A stretch of DNA of 64,000 bases. Source: Rhodanobacteraceae bacterium (lineage in GTDB: Bacteria; Pseudomonadota; Gammaproteobacteria; Xanthomonadales; SZUA-5). Shown here piece after piece: positions 17,264-26,055 of this stretch (positions within the stretch are counted from its first letter, which is position 1; each line of letters begins with the position of its first letter). The position numbers and the translations under genes are program-made. The stretch is from positions 908,001 to 972,000 of the forward strand of contig JACKOW010000001.1 of assembly GCA_024234055.1 (NCBI GenBank), written 5' to 3'. The notes under the pieces are model-generated. The model was not told the origin of the DNA. It saw only the letters and a program-made list of their open reading frames with translations, and did not search any database.

Positions 17264-17752
17264 TCACTGAATCACCACCAGCGGCTCGTCGAATTCAACC
17301 GGCTGGCCGTTTTCGACCAGGATCTTGACCACGGTGCCGCTGACTTCGCTTTCGATCGGATTGAACATCTTCATTGCCTCGATGATGCCGAGGGTGTCGC
17401 CGACCTTGACCTGCTGGCCGATTTTCAGGAACGGCGCAGCGCCGGGCGAGGCGGCGGCGTAGTAGGTGCCGACCATCGGCGAGCGCACCACCTGACCGTC
17501 GTGTACGGGCTCCGCTGGCTTGGCCTGATGGGCGGCGCCCGGGATCGACGGAGCAGATGGCTGTACCGGCTGTTGGGCATCGGAGGCCACCTGGATCGGC
17601 GCCATCTGCGGCGCGGCGCTGATCATCGGCAGGTTCTTGGGCCAGCGGCTCAGGCGCACGGTTTCCTCGCCCTCGCGGATCTCGAGTTCGGCCAGATTCG
17701 ATTCTTCCAGCAACTCAATCAGTTTCTTGATCTTGCGAATATCCATGGCCAT
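17264..17752 (-). CDS. accB: Acetyl-CoA carboxylase, biotin carboxyl carrier protein
   Basis: A 162-residue carrier subunit. The N-terminal MDIRKIKKLIELLEESNLAE helix pair is typical of AccB, followed by a Pro/Ala/Gln-rich linker (about residues 45-85) and a C-terminal biotinyl domain with the EAMKM motif; the lysine, near residue 127, is biotinylated. The start may be at 17752 or at the ATG two codons later (17746), which matches most homologues. It lies between aroQ (42 bases upstream) and accC, the usual order in gammaproteobacteria. Confidence 0.95.
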   Translation of the reverse strand: MAMDIRKIKKLIELLEESNLAELEIREGEETVRLSRWPKNLPMISAAPQMAPIQVASDAQQPVQPSAPSIPGAAHQAKPAEPVHDGQVVRSPMVGTYYAAASPGAAPFLKIGQQVKVGDTLGIIEAMKMFNPIESEVSGTVVKILVENGQPVEFDEPLVVIQ

Positions 17753-17794
17753 GGCCGGACTCCCAGAAGTCTTGCTGTGTGTGCTAAAGATGGC

Positions 17795-18232
17795 TCAGCT
17801 GATGCGGCGCATGGCCGCGTCGAGTCCGAGGCGATAACTGTCGACGCCGAGGCCGGTAATCACACCCGCGGCGACGTCGGAGAGATAGGAGCGCTGCCGG
17901 AATTCCTCGCGAGCGTGCACATTGCTCAGGTGCACTTCGATGAAGGGGATGCCGACGCCGGTCAGGGCATCGCGCAGGGCGATGCTGGTGTGCGTGAATG
18001 CGCCCGGATTGATGACGATGAAGCGGGTGCCGTCTTGCCGCGCTGCATGGATGCGCTCGATCAGCAGGTGTTCGGCGTTGCTCTGCAGGCAGCAGAGCTC
18101 GTGTCCGCCATCGGCTGCACGCGCGGCCAGCTCGGTTTCGATCTCGCTCAGCGTCGTGCGCCCATAGACCTCAGGCTCGCGACTGCCGAGCAGGTTGAGA
18201 TTGGGGCCGTTGAGCAGCAGTATGCGCGCCAT
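17795..18232 (-). CDS. aroQ: Type II 3-dehydroquinate dehydratase
   Basis: A 145-residue enzyme of the shikimate pathway, forming 3-dehydroshikimate by the dodecameric type II mechanism. Motifs: NGPNLNLLGSREPEVYG with the catalytic tyrosine, NPGAFTHTSIALRDAL and EVHLSNVHAREEFR with the catalytic histidine. It is the first gene of the leftward aroQ-accB-accC-prmA block, a pairing common in proteobacteria. Length is typical of the family. Confidence 0.96.
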   Translation of the reverse strand: MARILLLNGPNLNLLGSREPEVYGRTTLSEIETELAARAADGGHELCCLQSNAEHLLIERIHAARQDGTRFIVINPGAFTHTSIALRDALTGVGIPFIEVHLSNVHAREEFRQRSYLSDVAAGVITGLGVDSYRLGLDAAMRRIS

Positions 18233-18355
18233 GCACTGAGTTGCGTTTGGTGAAGGTCGCGTAGTCTGCGGGTGCGCGCGGCTGCTGTCCAGACACGATC
18301 GTCGGCGATCGTGCCATGATCTCCGACATTCGCTGGCGTATGGCCGGTGTCGGGG

Positions 18356-18919
18356 CTAGTAGATCTGGCCTTCCAGTTCGCGATAGCGCGCCAGTGCCGA
18401 TCGGGCGGCCTCACGGCAGATATCCTGCCTGACTTCGATCCCGCGGCGATTCAGTTCGGCCACCCATTCGCTTGGCAGCGGGCCTTCGTCGAAGCCGGTC
18501 AGGGATTCGACGTCTTCCGAACGCGCGCCGATCAGCAGCCGGTCGATGCCTGCCCAAACGGTGGCCCCATAACATTGGCAGCAGGGCTGGGCGCTGGTCG
18601 CCAGGGTGATCTTCTCGCCATTGGCATTGAGCCGGAATCGCTGCAGTCGTTGCTGCGCGGTCATGTAGGCCATCATCTCGGCATGGGCGACCGAGCAGCT
18701 CTGCTGGATGACCCGATTGACGCCGATGCTGATCAGCTTGCCCTCGGCGGTGAACACCGCCGCGCCAAAAGGACCGCCGCTGTTCTGCTCCACGTTCATC
18801 CGCGCCAGCTCAATCGCGAGCAGCACCTGCTCTTCGTCAGTGGGGTAGAGCCGGCCCATGTCGACCACATGCTGGGTCCAGGCGGGCAGGGTGAGGTGGA
18901 TCTGGACAGGGAGGATCAT
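18356..18919 (-). CDS. Nucleoside deaminase of the cytidine/deoxycytidylate deaminase family
   Basis: A 187-residue zinc hydrolase. The zinc site is seen as HAEMMAY (His and catalytic Glu) and QPCCQC (two Cys, family PCxxC), with GGPFGAAVF before it. The domain layout is close to guanine deaminase and related nucleoside deaminases rather than to tRNA adenosine deaminase TadA; substrate cannot be decided from sequence. The C-terminal half (SLTGFDEGPLPSEWVAELNRR) is shared with a set of uncharacterised proteobacterial deaminases. It is upstream of aroQ by about 120 bases in the same direction. Confidence 0.85.
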   Translation of the reverse strand: MILPVQIHLTLPAWTQHVVDMGRLYPTDEEQVLLAIELARMNVEQNSGGPFGAAVFTAEGKLISIGVNRVIQQSCSVAHAEMMAYMTAQQRLQRFRLNANGEKITLATSAQPCCQCYGATVWAGIDRLLIGARSEDVESLTGFDEGPLPSEWVAELNRRGIEVRQDICREAARSALARYRELEGQIY

Positions 18920-18960
18920 CTCGGTGGTCGGTTGTCGGTGTTGATGCCGGAATGAGGCGA

Positions 18961-19315
18961 GGTTAAACGTGAAAGGTGGAAGGTGAAAGGGTGGCGTTTG
19001 GGGACGTAGGTCACGTTGGCCGCGCAGCGGGCTACGTGACTGACGCAGCTGTCACGTAGACCCTTCGGGTCAACCTGACCTACTTCTGGCACTTGTGGGT
19101 CCAGACTTGTCTGGACGCTCTTGGCGCAGTGGTGAAGAAGCGTCCAGACAAGTCTGGCCCAAAAAAGCTCAGGTGGCCGTACCCGAGCGGCTGTCGCGGA
19201 CAGAGTCCGCTCCCACAGTTGCCGATCGGGGACTTCGCTCTTCTCCGCGCTCTCCGTGCCTCCGCGTGATACGTCTCGCCGACAACCGACAACTGACAAC
19301 CGACAACCAGCAACC
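18961..19315. repeat. Cluster of four repeat types between glnS and the deaminase
   Basis: The 399-bp gap holds an AAACGTGAAAGGTG array (18964-18990); an element beginning GTAGGTCACGTTGGCCGCGC (19006-19083) also found at 30779; a TCCAGACTTGTCTGGA palindrome pair (19099-19159) also found at 35448 and 48202; a REP-like GCGGACAGAGTCCGCTCCCAC (about 19196-19216); a worn TTCTCCGCGCTCTCCGTGCC array; and a heptamer-like GACAACC array at 19280-19314. No gene is visible. Confidence 0.75.
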
Positions 19316-19318
19316 GCC

Positions 19319-21046
19319 TCACCGCGGCTTGGCGTAGGAATCGCGCAGGGTCACGATGCGGTTGAAGACCGGATGCTCGGTGCTGTGGTCACGGCGGTCG
19401 GCCACGAAGAAGCCCAGGCGCTCGAACTGGAAACGCTGTTCGGGCTCTGTGGCCGCCAGTGAGGGTTCCAGCCAGGCTTGCACCACGCGTTTGGAATCGG
19501 GATTCAGATGATCGCGATAGGTCTTGCCGTCGGTGTCGTCGTCCGGATCGGGCACATCGAACAGTCGATCGTACAGGCGCACTTCTGCTGCGAGGGCGTG
19601 CCGAGCGCTGACCCAGTGGATGGTGCCCTTGATCTTGCGATCGGCGCCCGGCATGCCGGGACGCGAATCCAGGTCAAGGCTGCCACGCAACTCGACGATG
19701 CGGCCATCGGCATCCTTGATCACTTCCTCGCAACGAGCAATGCCAGCGCCACGCAGGCGCACTTCGCCCCCCGGCACCAGACGATGGAAGCCCTTGGCCG
19801 GCACTTCCATGAAGTCTTCGCGCTCGATCCACAGCTCGCGCGAGAACGGCACCTGGCGCGTACCGAAGTCCTCATTCTTGGGGTGATTGGAGAACTTCAG
19901 TTGTTCTTCGTGAGCCTCGGGCAGATTGCTCAACACCAGCTTGATCGGATCGAGCACGGCCATGCGCCGCGCTGCGCTGACGTCCAGTTCCTCGCGGACC
20001 ACGCCTTCCAGCACGCTGAATTCGATGGTGGCGACCTGTTTGCTGTAGCCCATGCGCTCCCAGAAGGTGCGAATGGCGGCGGCCGGGAATCCACGGCGAC
20101 GAGCGCCAATCAGCGTCGGCATGCGCGGATCGTCCCAGCCATCGACCATCCCTTCCTGCACCAGCGAGATCAGCTTGCGCTTGCTCATCACCGTGTAATC
20201 GAGATTGCCGCGGGCAAACTCGGTCTGGCGTGGGCGGGAAGCCGTCATCTCCAGCCCCTGCGCGCGCAGCGGCTCGGTCAGGCTGGCATCGCCCATCACA
20301 TCCAGCTGATCCAGGCACCAGTCGTACAGCGGCCGGTGATCCTCGAATTCCAGCGTACACAGCGAATGGGTGATGCCTTCGACGGCGTCGGAAATGCAGT
20401 GGGCGTAGTCGTACATCGGATAGATGCACCAGGCATCGCCGGTGTTCTGATGGGGCACCTTGCGAATGCGATACAGCGCCGGATCGCGCAGATTGATGTT
20501 CGGCGAGCGCATGTCGATCTTGGCGCGCAGGGTGCGCGAGCCGTCGGCGAACTCACCCGCGCGCATGCGCCGGAACAGATCCAGGTTCTCCTCGACACTG
20601 CGGTCGCGCCACGGGCTGTTGCGGCCGGGCTGAGTCAGCGTGCCGCGGTACTCGCGCACTTCTTCGGCACTGAGATCGCAGACATAGGCCAGACCCTTGC
20701 GGATCAGCTTCTCGCCGCAGAGATAGAACACCTCGAAGTAGTCCGAGGCATGCCGCAGCGCCGCCCACTCGAAGCCCAGCCAGCGGACGTCGGCCTTGAT
20801 GGCCTCAACGTACTCGATGTCTTCCCTGGTCGGATTGGTGTCATCGAATCGCAGATTGCACCGCCCGTCGTTCTCTCGCGCCATGCCGAAGTTCAGGCAG
20901 ATGCTCTTGGCGTGTCCCAGATGCAGATAGCCATTGGGCTCCGGCGGAAAGCGCGTGACCACCTGACCGCCATGACGGCCAGCGGCGCGGTCTTCGCGAA
21001 TCAGTGTGCGGATGAAGTGGTTGGCGACGGGTGTTTCCGGATTCAT
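19319..21046 (-). CDS. glnS: Glutaminyl-tRNA synthetase
   Basis: A 575-residue class I aminoacyl-tRNA synthetase charging tRNA-Gln. The HIGH-type motif appears in PPEPNGYLHLGHAKSICLNF, and the KMSKS-type motif in YTVMSKRKL. The tRNA acceptor-binding region RFDDTNP and the C-terminal anticodon-binding beta-barrels (KVRLY-like AEVRLYDRLF; LDPIKLVLSNLP) are present. The ATG at 21046 gives MNPETPVANHFIRTLIREDR, the usual N-terminus. Presence of GlnS indicates direct glutaminylation. It stands alone, facing a repeat-rich gap at its 3' end. Confidence 0.97.
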   Translation of the reverse strand: MNPETPVANHFIRTLIREDRAAGRHGGQVVTRFPPEPNGYLHLGHAKSICLNFGMARENDGRCNLRFDDTNPTREDIEYVEAIKADVRWLGFEWAALRHASDYFEVFYLCGEKLIRKGLAYVCDLSAEEVREYRGTLTQPGRNSPWRDRSVEENLDLFRRMRAGEFADGSRTLRAKIDMRSPNINLRDPALYRIRKVPHQNTGDAWCIYPMYDYAHCISDAVEGITHSLCTLEFEDHRPLYDWCLDQLDVMGDASLTEPLRAQGLEMTASRPRQTEFARGNLDYTVMSKRKLISLVQEGMVDGWDDPRMPTLIGARRRGFPAAAIRTFWERMGYSKQVATIEFSVLEGVVREELDVSAARRMAVLDPIKLVLSNLPEAHEEQLKFSNHPKNEDFGTRQVPFSRELWIEREDFMEVPAKGFHRLVPGGEVRLRGAGIARCEEVIKDADGRIVELRGSLDLDSRPGMPGADRKIKGTIHWVSARHALAAEVRLYDRLFDVPDPDDDTDGKTYRDHLNPDSKRVVQAWLEPSLAATEPEQRFQFERLGFFVADRRDHSTEHPVFNRIVTLRDSYAKPR

Positions 21047-21087
21047 GGCGGGTCGGCGCGAGAGCAAAGCCGGCGATTCTATCAGTC

Positions 21088-21230
21088 CCCGTGGGAGCGG
21101 ACTTCGTCCGCGACAGCTCTTGTCTCAATCTGCCGGATTCATCGCGGGCAGAGCCCGCTCCCACAGTTGCGCGGTCTCACAGTCTCCTGGACCCCGTGGG
21201 AGCGGATTAATCCGCGATGGCTCTTGCTTC
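21088..21230. repeat. Three REP-like GTGGGAGCGG palindromes in a row
   Basis: GTGGGAGCGGACTTCGTCCG (21091), GGCAGAGCCCGCTCCCACAG (inverted, about 21147-21166) and GTGGGAGCGGATTAATCCGC (21196) alternate in orientation. They fill the gap between the glnS start and the small membrane protein gene. Confidence 0.75.
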
Positions 21231-21281
21231 GACCTGCCATTTCGATCCGGAGTGAATGCCGGACCGAAGACCGCGCAGATA

Positions 21282-21458
21282 TCACAGTCCGCGCACGCGA
21301 CAGCCCAGCAACAGCAGTCCCAGGCCGATGATCCAGGCGGCTGCGGCGATCTGCCCGTCGATTCGAACCACACCGAAATAGGCCGCGAGGGCGATGATGT
21401 AGAGCACGAGAGAGATGATCCAGACGATCGTTGTGGGGGCTTTGCCGGAGTTGCGCAT
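21282..21458 (-). CDS. Small two-helix membrane protein, 58 residues
   Basis: A short frame from ATG at 21458 to TGA at 21282 encodes a 58-residue protein with two clear membrane helices (about residues 11-30, TIVWIISLVLYIIALAAYFG; and 37-53, AAWIIGLGLLLLGC), a short loop VRIDGQ and a basic C-terminus CRVRGL. The hydrophobic pattern and high third-position GC argue that it is real, although it falls below usual ORF cut-offs. Similar small membrane proteins are common in Xanthomonadales; function is unknown. It has its own gap on both sides and runs in the same direction as glnS. Confidence 0.65.
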   Translation of the reverse strand: MRNSGKAPTTIVWIISLVLYIIALAAYFGVVRIDGQIAAAAWIIGLGLLLLGCRVRGL

Positions 21459-21636
21459 GGTGATTCCTGTGGGCTGCGAGGCAAGACTCGAACGAATGGC
21501 GCGAGTGTTCAGTTTCAGCCTAGGCAGACCCGGGTCGCCGGTCGGTACGGCAGCGCACCCATGGCGCCTTTCGCCTCACCCCAGCAGAGCGCTTCGCGCA
21601 TTTCCGTGCTACGACTGCGCGCCCGCCCTGTACCGG

Positions 21637-21721
21637 CGTCATTGCGAGCGCCACGAAGCAATCCAGATGCACTGCCGCACGTCCCTGGATTGCTTCGTCA
21701 CTGCGTTCCTCGCAATGACGC
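21637..21721. repeat. CATTGCGAG...GAAGCAATCCAG inverted repeat
   Basis: GCGTCATTGCGAGCGCCACG AAGCAATCCAG and its inverted copy CTGGATTGCTTCGTCACTGC... CAATGACGC face each other over about 85 bp. A related half lies at 34346-34412. This family is widespread in bacterial genomes. The rest of the 306-bp gap has no gene. Confidence 0.8.
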
Positions 21722-21764
21722 ATCAAGTGTTCACGATATGGGGCGTGGACAAGTGGCCCGCCGC

Positions 21765-22523
21765 TCAATCCCCGCCCAGCAAGGGATAGGGATTGATCGG
21801 CGTGCCCTGCCACCAGTGCTTTTCAGGCCCCAGCAGGAAAACGGCGAAGTGCAGATGCGGGGCCAGGGTATTGGCATTGCCGCTGGACCCCACATAGCCG
21901 ATGACTTCACCGCGGGCGAGTTGCTGGCCCTCGCTGAGGCCGTCGGCGTAGTGATCCAGGTGGGCGTAGTAATAGGCGAGCTTGTCCTCGACATCGAACT
22001 GGTAGACGGTGAGACCCCCGCGCTTGCTGTCGAACAGTTTTTCCACCCTGCCGGCTGCTACCGCCAGCACCGGTGTGCCCAGCGGCGCCGCAATATCGAT
22101 GGCCTCATGGCCGCGGCCCTCACCCCGGGGGTCGGCAAACTGATCGTGCAGAGCGTCCATTGTCACGCCCATCACCGGCATCGTCAGCAGCGCAGAGGGC
22201 GGGCGCACTAGCGGCGGCATGTCGGTCGCAAAGGGCTCAGAGGGCGGCAGGGTGGGGGAAGCAGATGCGGCTGCGAAGGCCGACATCGACGCCGACAACT
22301 TTTCTTCCGTTCTCGGTATCACGGCTGACGGATGGGTGTCGGCGACAGGGACTTCGGCGACCGGTTCGGAGTGCTCGGACTCGCGTGACGCGAGCGCTAT
22401 CGGCGGCGCCAGCAGCGGCCGCGCTGGACCAAGCAGATCCAGCTCAGTTACTCGCGGCGCCAGCTGCCACCAGGTGATGGCGCCGAAGACCGCACCGAGG
22501 GCGAATGTCGCCAGTGGCCTCAT
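21765..22523 (-). CDS. M23 family metallopeptidase
   Basis: A 252-residue exported peptidase of the LytM/M23 type that cleaves peptidoglycan cross-links or assists amidases. An N-terminal hydrophobic anchor (ATFALGAVFGAITWW) precedes a long Pro/Ala/Ser-rich linker (to about residue 115). The zinc site is GHEAIDIAAP (His, Asp) and HLHF (second pair), with HLDH as the third histidine. It ends with INPYPLL. It lies 14 bases downstream of the L,D-transpeptidase gene in the same direction, so the two cell-wall enzymes are probably co-transcribed. Confidence 0.9.
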   Translation of the reverse strand: MRPLATFALGAVFGAITWWQLAPRVTELDLLGPARPLLAPPIALASRESEHSEPVAEVPVADTHPSAVIPRTEEKLSASMSAFAAASASPTLPPSEPFATDMPPLVRPPSALLTMPVMGVTMDALHDQFADPRGEGRGHEAIDIAAPLGTPVLAVAAGRVEKLFDSKRGGLTVYQFDVEDKLAYYYAHLDHYADGLSEGQQLARGEVIGYVGSSGNANTLAPHLHFAVFLLGPEKHWWQGTPINPYPLLGGD

Positions 22524-22537
22524 GGAATGCGCTCCGC

Positions 22538-23536
22538 TCAGTCGCGCAGGGTGGCCGGCATGCCGGGATACACGGAGTTGGCCAAGCGGACAGCATCCCA
22601 GTTGGTCAGGCGGATGCAGCCGTGCGATTCGGTCTTGCCGATCTTGGCCGGCTCCGGCGTTCCGTGGATGCCGTAGTGCTCCTTGGTCAAGTCGATCCAG
22701 GTGACACCGACCGGATTGTTCGGGCCCGCCGGAAGGACGGCTTTGGCATTACCGGGATTGGCATCCCAGAACAGCTTCGGGTCGTAGTGGAATACCGGGT
22801 TCCGGGCGACACCCTTGATCTTCCAGTCGCCCAGCGGCAGGGGGTCATGGCTGCTGCCGGTGGTGGCGGGAAATTGGGCAATCACGCGATCGTCCGCGTC
22901 CAGCAGGGCGACGGTCAGCTCGGACTGATCGACCACGACTCGGCTGCCTTTGGGCAACTCGGAGACGCCATTCACGTTGGGCACCTGAATGATTTCTCCG
23001 GCGAGATCCAGACGCTTGCCCGGATTCAGTGATTGCAATAGCGCTGGACTGGCGTGAAAGCGCTCACCCAGCGCTTCGGCGGCAGAGCGGAAGCCCAGTG
23101 CTGCAAGCTCGGATCGCTTGATCAGACTGGCAGGAATCTCGATGTAGGGTCCTGCAGCGTCCTCGGTGGTGATGGTGTAGTCGATCAGTGCTGGTGCACC
23201 TTCACGCTCCAGTTCAACCCAGGTGGCGGCGTCGAGCATGCCGCTGTCGGGCAAACCGCGGCTGCGCTGAAACCCTGCCACCGCCTTGGACACATTCGAC
23301 CCGAACACCCCGTCAATTTCACCGGGGGAAAAATGTGCGCGATCCAGCCATACCTGGGCGCGGGTGACATCGTCGCTGGCGCTGTCCTGCACGACTTCGG
23401 CATGCGCCGGGGCCGCAGCAGACGACGCTTGAGCCGGGGTTACGTCGGGTACTGCGGCCGCGATCGGCGCAGACAGGCACAGCGCCGCAAGCACTGCGAC
23501 GGCAATCGGATTGGCGTACATGGTCTGGCCCTGCAT
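22538..23536 (-). CDS. L,D-transpeptidase with peptidoglycan-binding domain
   Basis: A 332-residue exported enzyme. The signal peptide IAVAVLAALCLSAPIAAA is followed by a PG_binding_1 domain (about residues 55-110, TRAQVWLDRAHFSPGEIDGV), a LysM-like region (SPALLQSLNPGKRL) and a YkuD catalytic domain (about residues 200-330) with the active-site motif SHGCIRLTNWDA. It forms 3-3 cross-links or attaches lipoproteins to peptidoglycan. ATG at 23536 is taken; ATG at 23521 (MYANPIAVAV) is an alternative that gives a tighter signal peptide. Coupled to the M23 gene downstream. Confidence 0.92.
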   Translation of the reverse strand: MQGQTMYANPIAVAVLAALCLSAPIAAAVPDVTPAQASSAAAPAHAEVVQDSASDDVTRAQVWLDRAHFSPGEIDGVFGSNVSKAVAGFQRSRGLPDSGMLDAATWVELEREGAPALIDYTITTEDAAGPYIEIPASLIKRSELAALGFRSAAEALGERFHASPALLQSLNPGKRLDLAGEIIQVPNVNGVSELPKGSRVVVDQSELTVALLDADDRVIAQFPATTGSSHDPLPLGDWKIKGVARNPVFHYDPKLFWDANPGNAKAVLPAGPNNPVGVTWIDLTKEHYGIHGTPEPAKIGKTESHGCIRLTNWDAVRLANSVYPGMPATLRD

Positions 23537-23673
23537 CAATGAAGTGGGGCAGCGCCCGGTGCATGTGCCGAGCCTGCCGATGCAGTTTGCAAGCGATGGT
23601 GCCGGCCGTCGGTACGCCAGCCCACCGATGCCAGGCTCACCGGACCGGATTCGTGCCCAGTGAGTGCCTCGGA

Positions 23674-25575
23674 CTATCCGGCAAAGAAGCCCTCGACATC
23701 CGCCAACACCCGTGTCCGCCGCATCGGCGGCAGCGAATCGAGGAACTGACGGCCATAGGCCTTGGTGTTGAGGCGTGGGTCGCAGAGCATCAACACGCCG
23801 CGGTCGCGGGTGCTGCGGATCAGTCGGCCGGCGCCCTGCTTCAGCGCCAGCACCGCGCTGGGCAGCTGGTAGTCGCGGAAGGGATTGCCGCCGTTCTTGC
23901 GGATCGAATCGAGCCTGGCTTCCATCACCGGATCGCCGATCTGGGCGAAGGGCAGCTTGTCGATGACCACCAGCGAGAGCGCGTCGCCAGGCACATCCAC
24001 GCCTTCCCAGAAGCTGGCGGCGCCGAGCAGCACGCCGTTGCCGGATGCGATGAAATCGGCCAGCAACGCCGGTCGGGGGCGCTCGCCCTGGACGAACAAC
24101 GGGAAATGGGCGATGGCACGCAGGATCTCCGCGGCCTCGCGCAGCGCGCGGTGTGAGGTGAACAGCAGGAAGGCGCGGCCCTTGGAGGCGGCCAGCACCG
24201 GCAGCGCGGCCTCGATCACCGCCTCGGTGTAGCCGTAGGTGTTGGGTTCGGGCATGCGCGTGGGCTGGTACAGCAGCGACTGATTGGCGTAGTCGAAGGG
24301 GCTGTCGAGTTGCAGCGTCTGCGCATCCGTGAAGCCGGTGCTGTTCTGGAACAAGGCAAAGGATGGCCCTACGGCCAGCGTGGCCGAGGTGGCAATCCAG
24401 GCAGCACGCGAATTGATTCGATATTCAGCCAGGGGTTCAGCGGCATCCAGCGGCGTGGCGTGCAAGGCAAATCCGCGCTGGAACAGTTCGAACCAGCAGA
24501 TTTCGCCAGCCAAGCCGCTGCCCGTGACCCGCTGCAGACGCGAGGCCGATTCGCCGGCGCGAGCGGCGCAGCTTTCAAGGCCGGTGCTGCGTTCGGCCTG
24601 GGCTTCCAGCGTCTGCACCAGGGCATCCAGTGCCTGGGCGAGCGCATCGCGGGCTTCAACCACGGTCGGGCGTTCACTGGCGAGGGCCCACGAACCCTTG
24701 TTCGGCAGATCGTCGAGCGCGAGGCGGAATTCGCGGGTGGCTTGCTCCAGATCGGTCACCGCCGGCTTCAGCAGCGCCAGGCCACCAGTTTGCGTGGCCG
24801 CTTCGGTGAGCGTGTCGCGACAGAGTTCAGTCAACTGCCGGAAACTCACTGAAGTGGTGAAGAACTGGCTGGCGACCTCGGCAATCTGATGCGCCTCGTC
24901 GAGGATGAAAGCCTGGGCGCCGGGCAGAATCTCGCCGAAGCCTTCGCGCTTGATGGCGAGGTCGGCAAACAGCAGATGGTGATTGACCACCACCACATCC
25001 GATTCCTGAGCCTTGCGCCTGGCCTTGACCACATAGCAGTCGTTGAATTTGGGGCACTCGCTGCCCAGGCAGTTGTCGGCGGTGGACGTTACCCAGGGCC
25101 AGACGCTGGAATCCTCCGGCACCGCATCCAGTTCCATGCGATCGCCGTGGCGGGTCAGCCGCGCCCAGGTCCGGATTTCGGCCAGATCGCGTACTGCTTC
25201 GCGGCTGGCGAGGCGCGCCTGCTCTTCGGCCAGATCCAGTCGGTGCAGACACAGGTAATTCGCGCGGCCCTTGAGCAGGGCCTTCTTCGGGTTCAGCTTC
25301 AGCGTGGCGCAAACCTTCGGCAAATCGCGATGGAAGAGCTGATCCTGCAGGGTCTTGGTACCGGTGGAGATGATGACCCGGCGATTGCCCAGCAGTGCCG
25401 GGACCAGATAGGCAAAGGTCTTGCCGGTGCCGGTGCCGGCTTCGACCACCAGTGATCCGCGCTCGTCGAGCACGCTCTCGATCGCCGCCGCCATGCGTTG
25501 TTGCTGCTCGCGCGGCAGAAAGTTCGGGTCCGCGGCAAAAGGACTATCGGGGCCGAGGGCGTCGGCTGCGGACAT
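23674..25575 (-). CDS. yoaA: ATP-dependent DNA helicase, YoaA/DinG family
   Basis: A 633-residue superfamily 2 helicase of the XPD-like iron-sulfur group. Walker A is EAGTGTGKT (about residues 45-53), the box II DEAH sits at about 225, and the four iron-sulfur cysteines are C109, C169, C174 and C180. The C-terminal QGAGRLIRSTRDRGV motif VI is present. YoaA in E. coli works with the clamp-loader subunit HolC in DNA repair. The gene is single and divergent from the diheme cytochrome gene; an inverted array element lies in the divergent gap. Confidence 0.9.
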   Translation of the reverse strand: MSAADALGPDSPFAADPNFLPREQQQRMAAAIESVLDERGSLVVEAGTGTGKTFAYLVPALLGNRRVIISTGTKTLQDQLFHRDLPKVCATLKLNPKKALLKGRANYLCLHRLDLAEEQARLASREAVRDLAEIRTWARLTRHGDRMELDAVPEDSSVWPWVTSTADNCLGSECPKFNDCYVVKARRKAQESDVVVVNHHLLFADLAIKREGFGEILPGAQAFILDEAHQIAEVASQFFTTSVSFRQLTELCRDTLTEAATQTGGLALLKPAVTDLEQATREFRLALDDLPNKGSWALASERPTVVEARDALAQALDALVQTLEAQAERSTGLESCAARAGESASRLQRVTGSGLAGEICWFELFQRGFALHATPLDAAEPLAEYRINSRAAWIATSATLAVGPSFALFQNSTGFTDAQTLQLDSPFDYANQSLLYQPTRMPEPNTYGYTEAVIEAALPVLAASKGRAFLLFTSHRALREAAEILRAIAHFPLFVQGERPRPALLADFIASGNGVLLGAASFWEGVDVPGDALSLVVIDKLPFAQIGDPVMEARLDSIRKNGGNPFRDYQLPSAVLALKQGAGRLIRSTRDRGVLMLCDPRLNTKAYGRQFLDSLPPMRRTRVLADVEGFFAG

Positions 25576-25728
25576 GGGCGGAGTCGGTGGGCACGGGAGG
25601 GCCGAAGTCTACTGCTTTGTGACGACAGCGGGCGGCTGGGGGGCGGACTCTGCTCGCGATCACTGGGTAAGACCTGGGGCCGGTTGATCGCGGATGAATC
25701 CGCTCCCACAGCAGAGCGTGCGGCTGTT

Positions 25729-25912
25729 GGAGTCTCGGTTGCCCCTGGCAGTGCGCCTATTCGCGCATCGAACATTCGAGGGCACGAGGGCACGAGGGCA
25801 CGAGGGCACGCAAAGGCAGCCTCACCGCGAGGTCTTGATCTTGCGTGCCCTCTCGCCCTCGTGCCCTCAAGGGAATGACTTGAGGCACGTTCGGTGAGAG
25901 TGGATTCACCCG
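25729..25912. repeat. Modular array element, GGGCACGAG unit, copy 1
   Basis: Left end 25729-25777 (TTGCCCCTGGCAGTGCGCC ... TTCGCGCATCGAACA), left array of about 3.5 GGGCACGAG units (25778-25811), core with GCAAAGGCAGCCTCACCGCG, right array (25843-25872), right end with GAGGCACGTTCGGTGAGAG (25883-25901). In reverse orientation the ends match the elements at 27501 and 29196. REP-like GCGGATGAATCCGCTCCCAC lies just outside (25691-25710). The rest of the 480-bp divergent gap shows no gene. Confidence 0.85.
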
Positions 25913-26055
25913 CGACAGCTGCGACCGCCGTTCTGTCCCCCTGAATGTCCGCCACGTCCGCTGATCGGACATGACTTTCTGGGCAGGCGTGGTCTCCTTG
26001 GTGGCTTGATATCGTGCACGTATCGTGAAGACAGAAGATCTGCGGGAGGAATCAG

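Noticed and set aside
19478..21331. 617-residue open frame opposite glnS
   Set aside because: Antisense shadow of glnS caused by high GC at third positions.
25778..25872. Possible CRISPR array in GGGCACGAG tandem repeats
   Set aside because: Units are 9 bp, contiguous, without spacers, and occur as inverted arms; no cas genes are present.
25757..25972. Short frames translating the GGGCACGAG arrays (for example runs of SCPRAL)
   Set aside because: They are produced by repeats; no start context or conservation.
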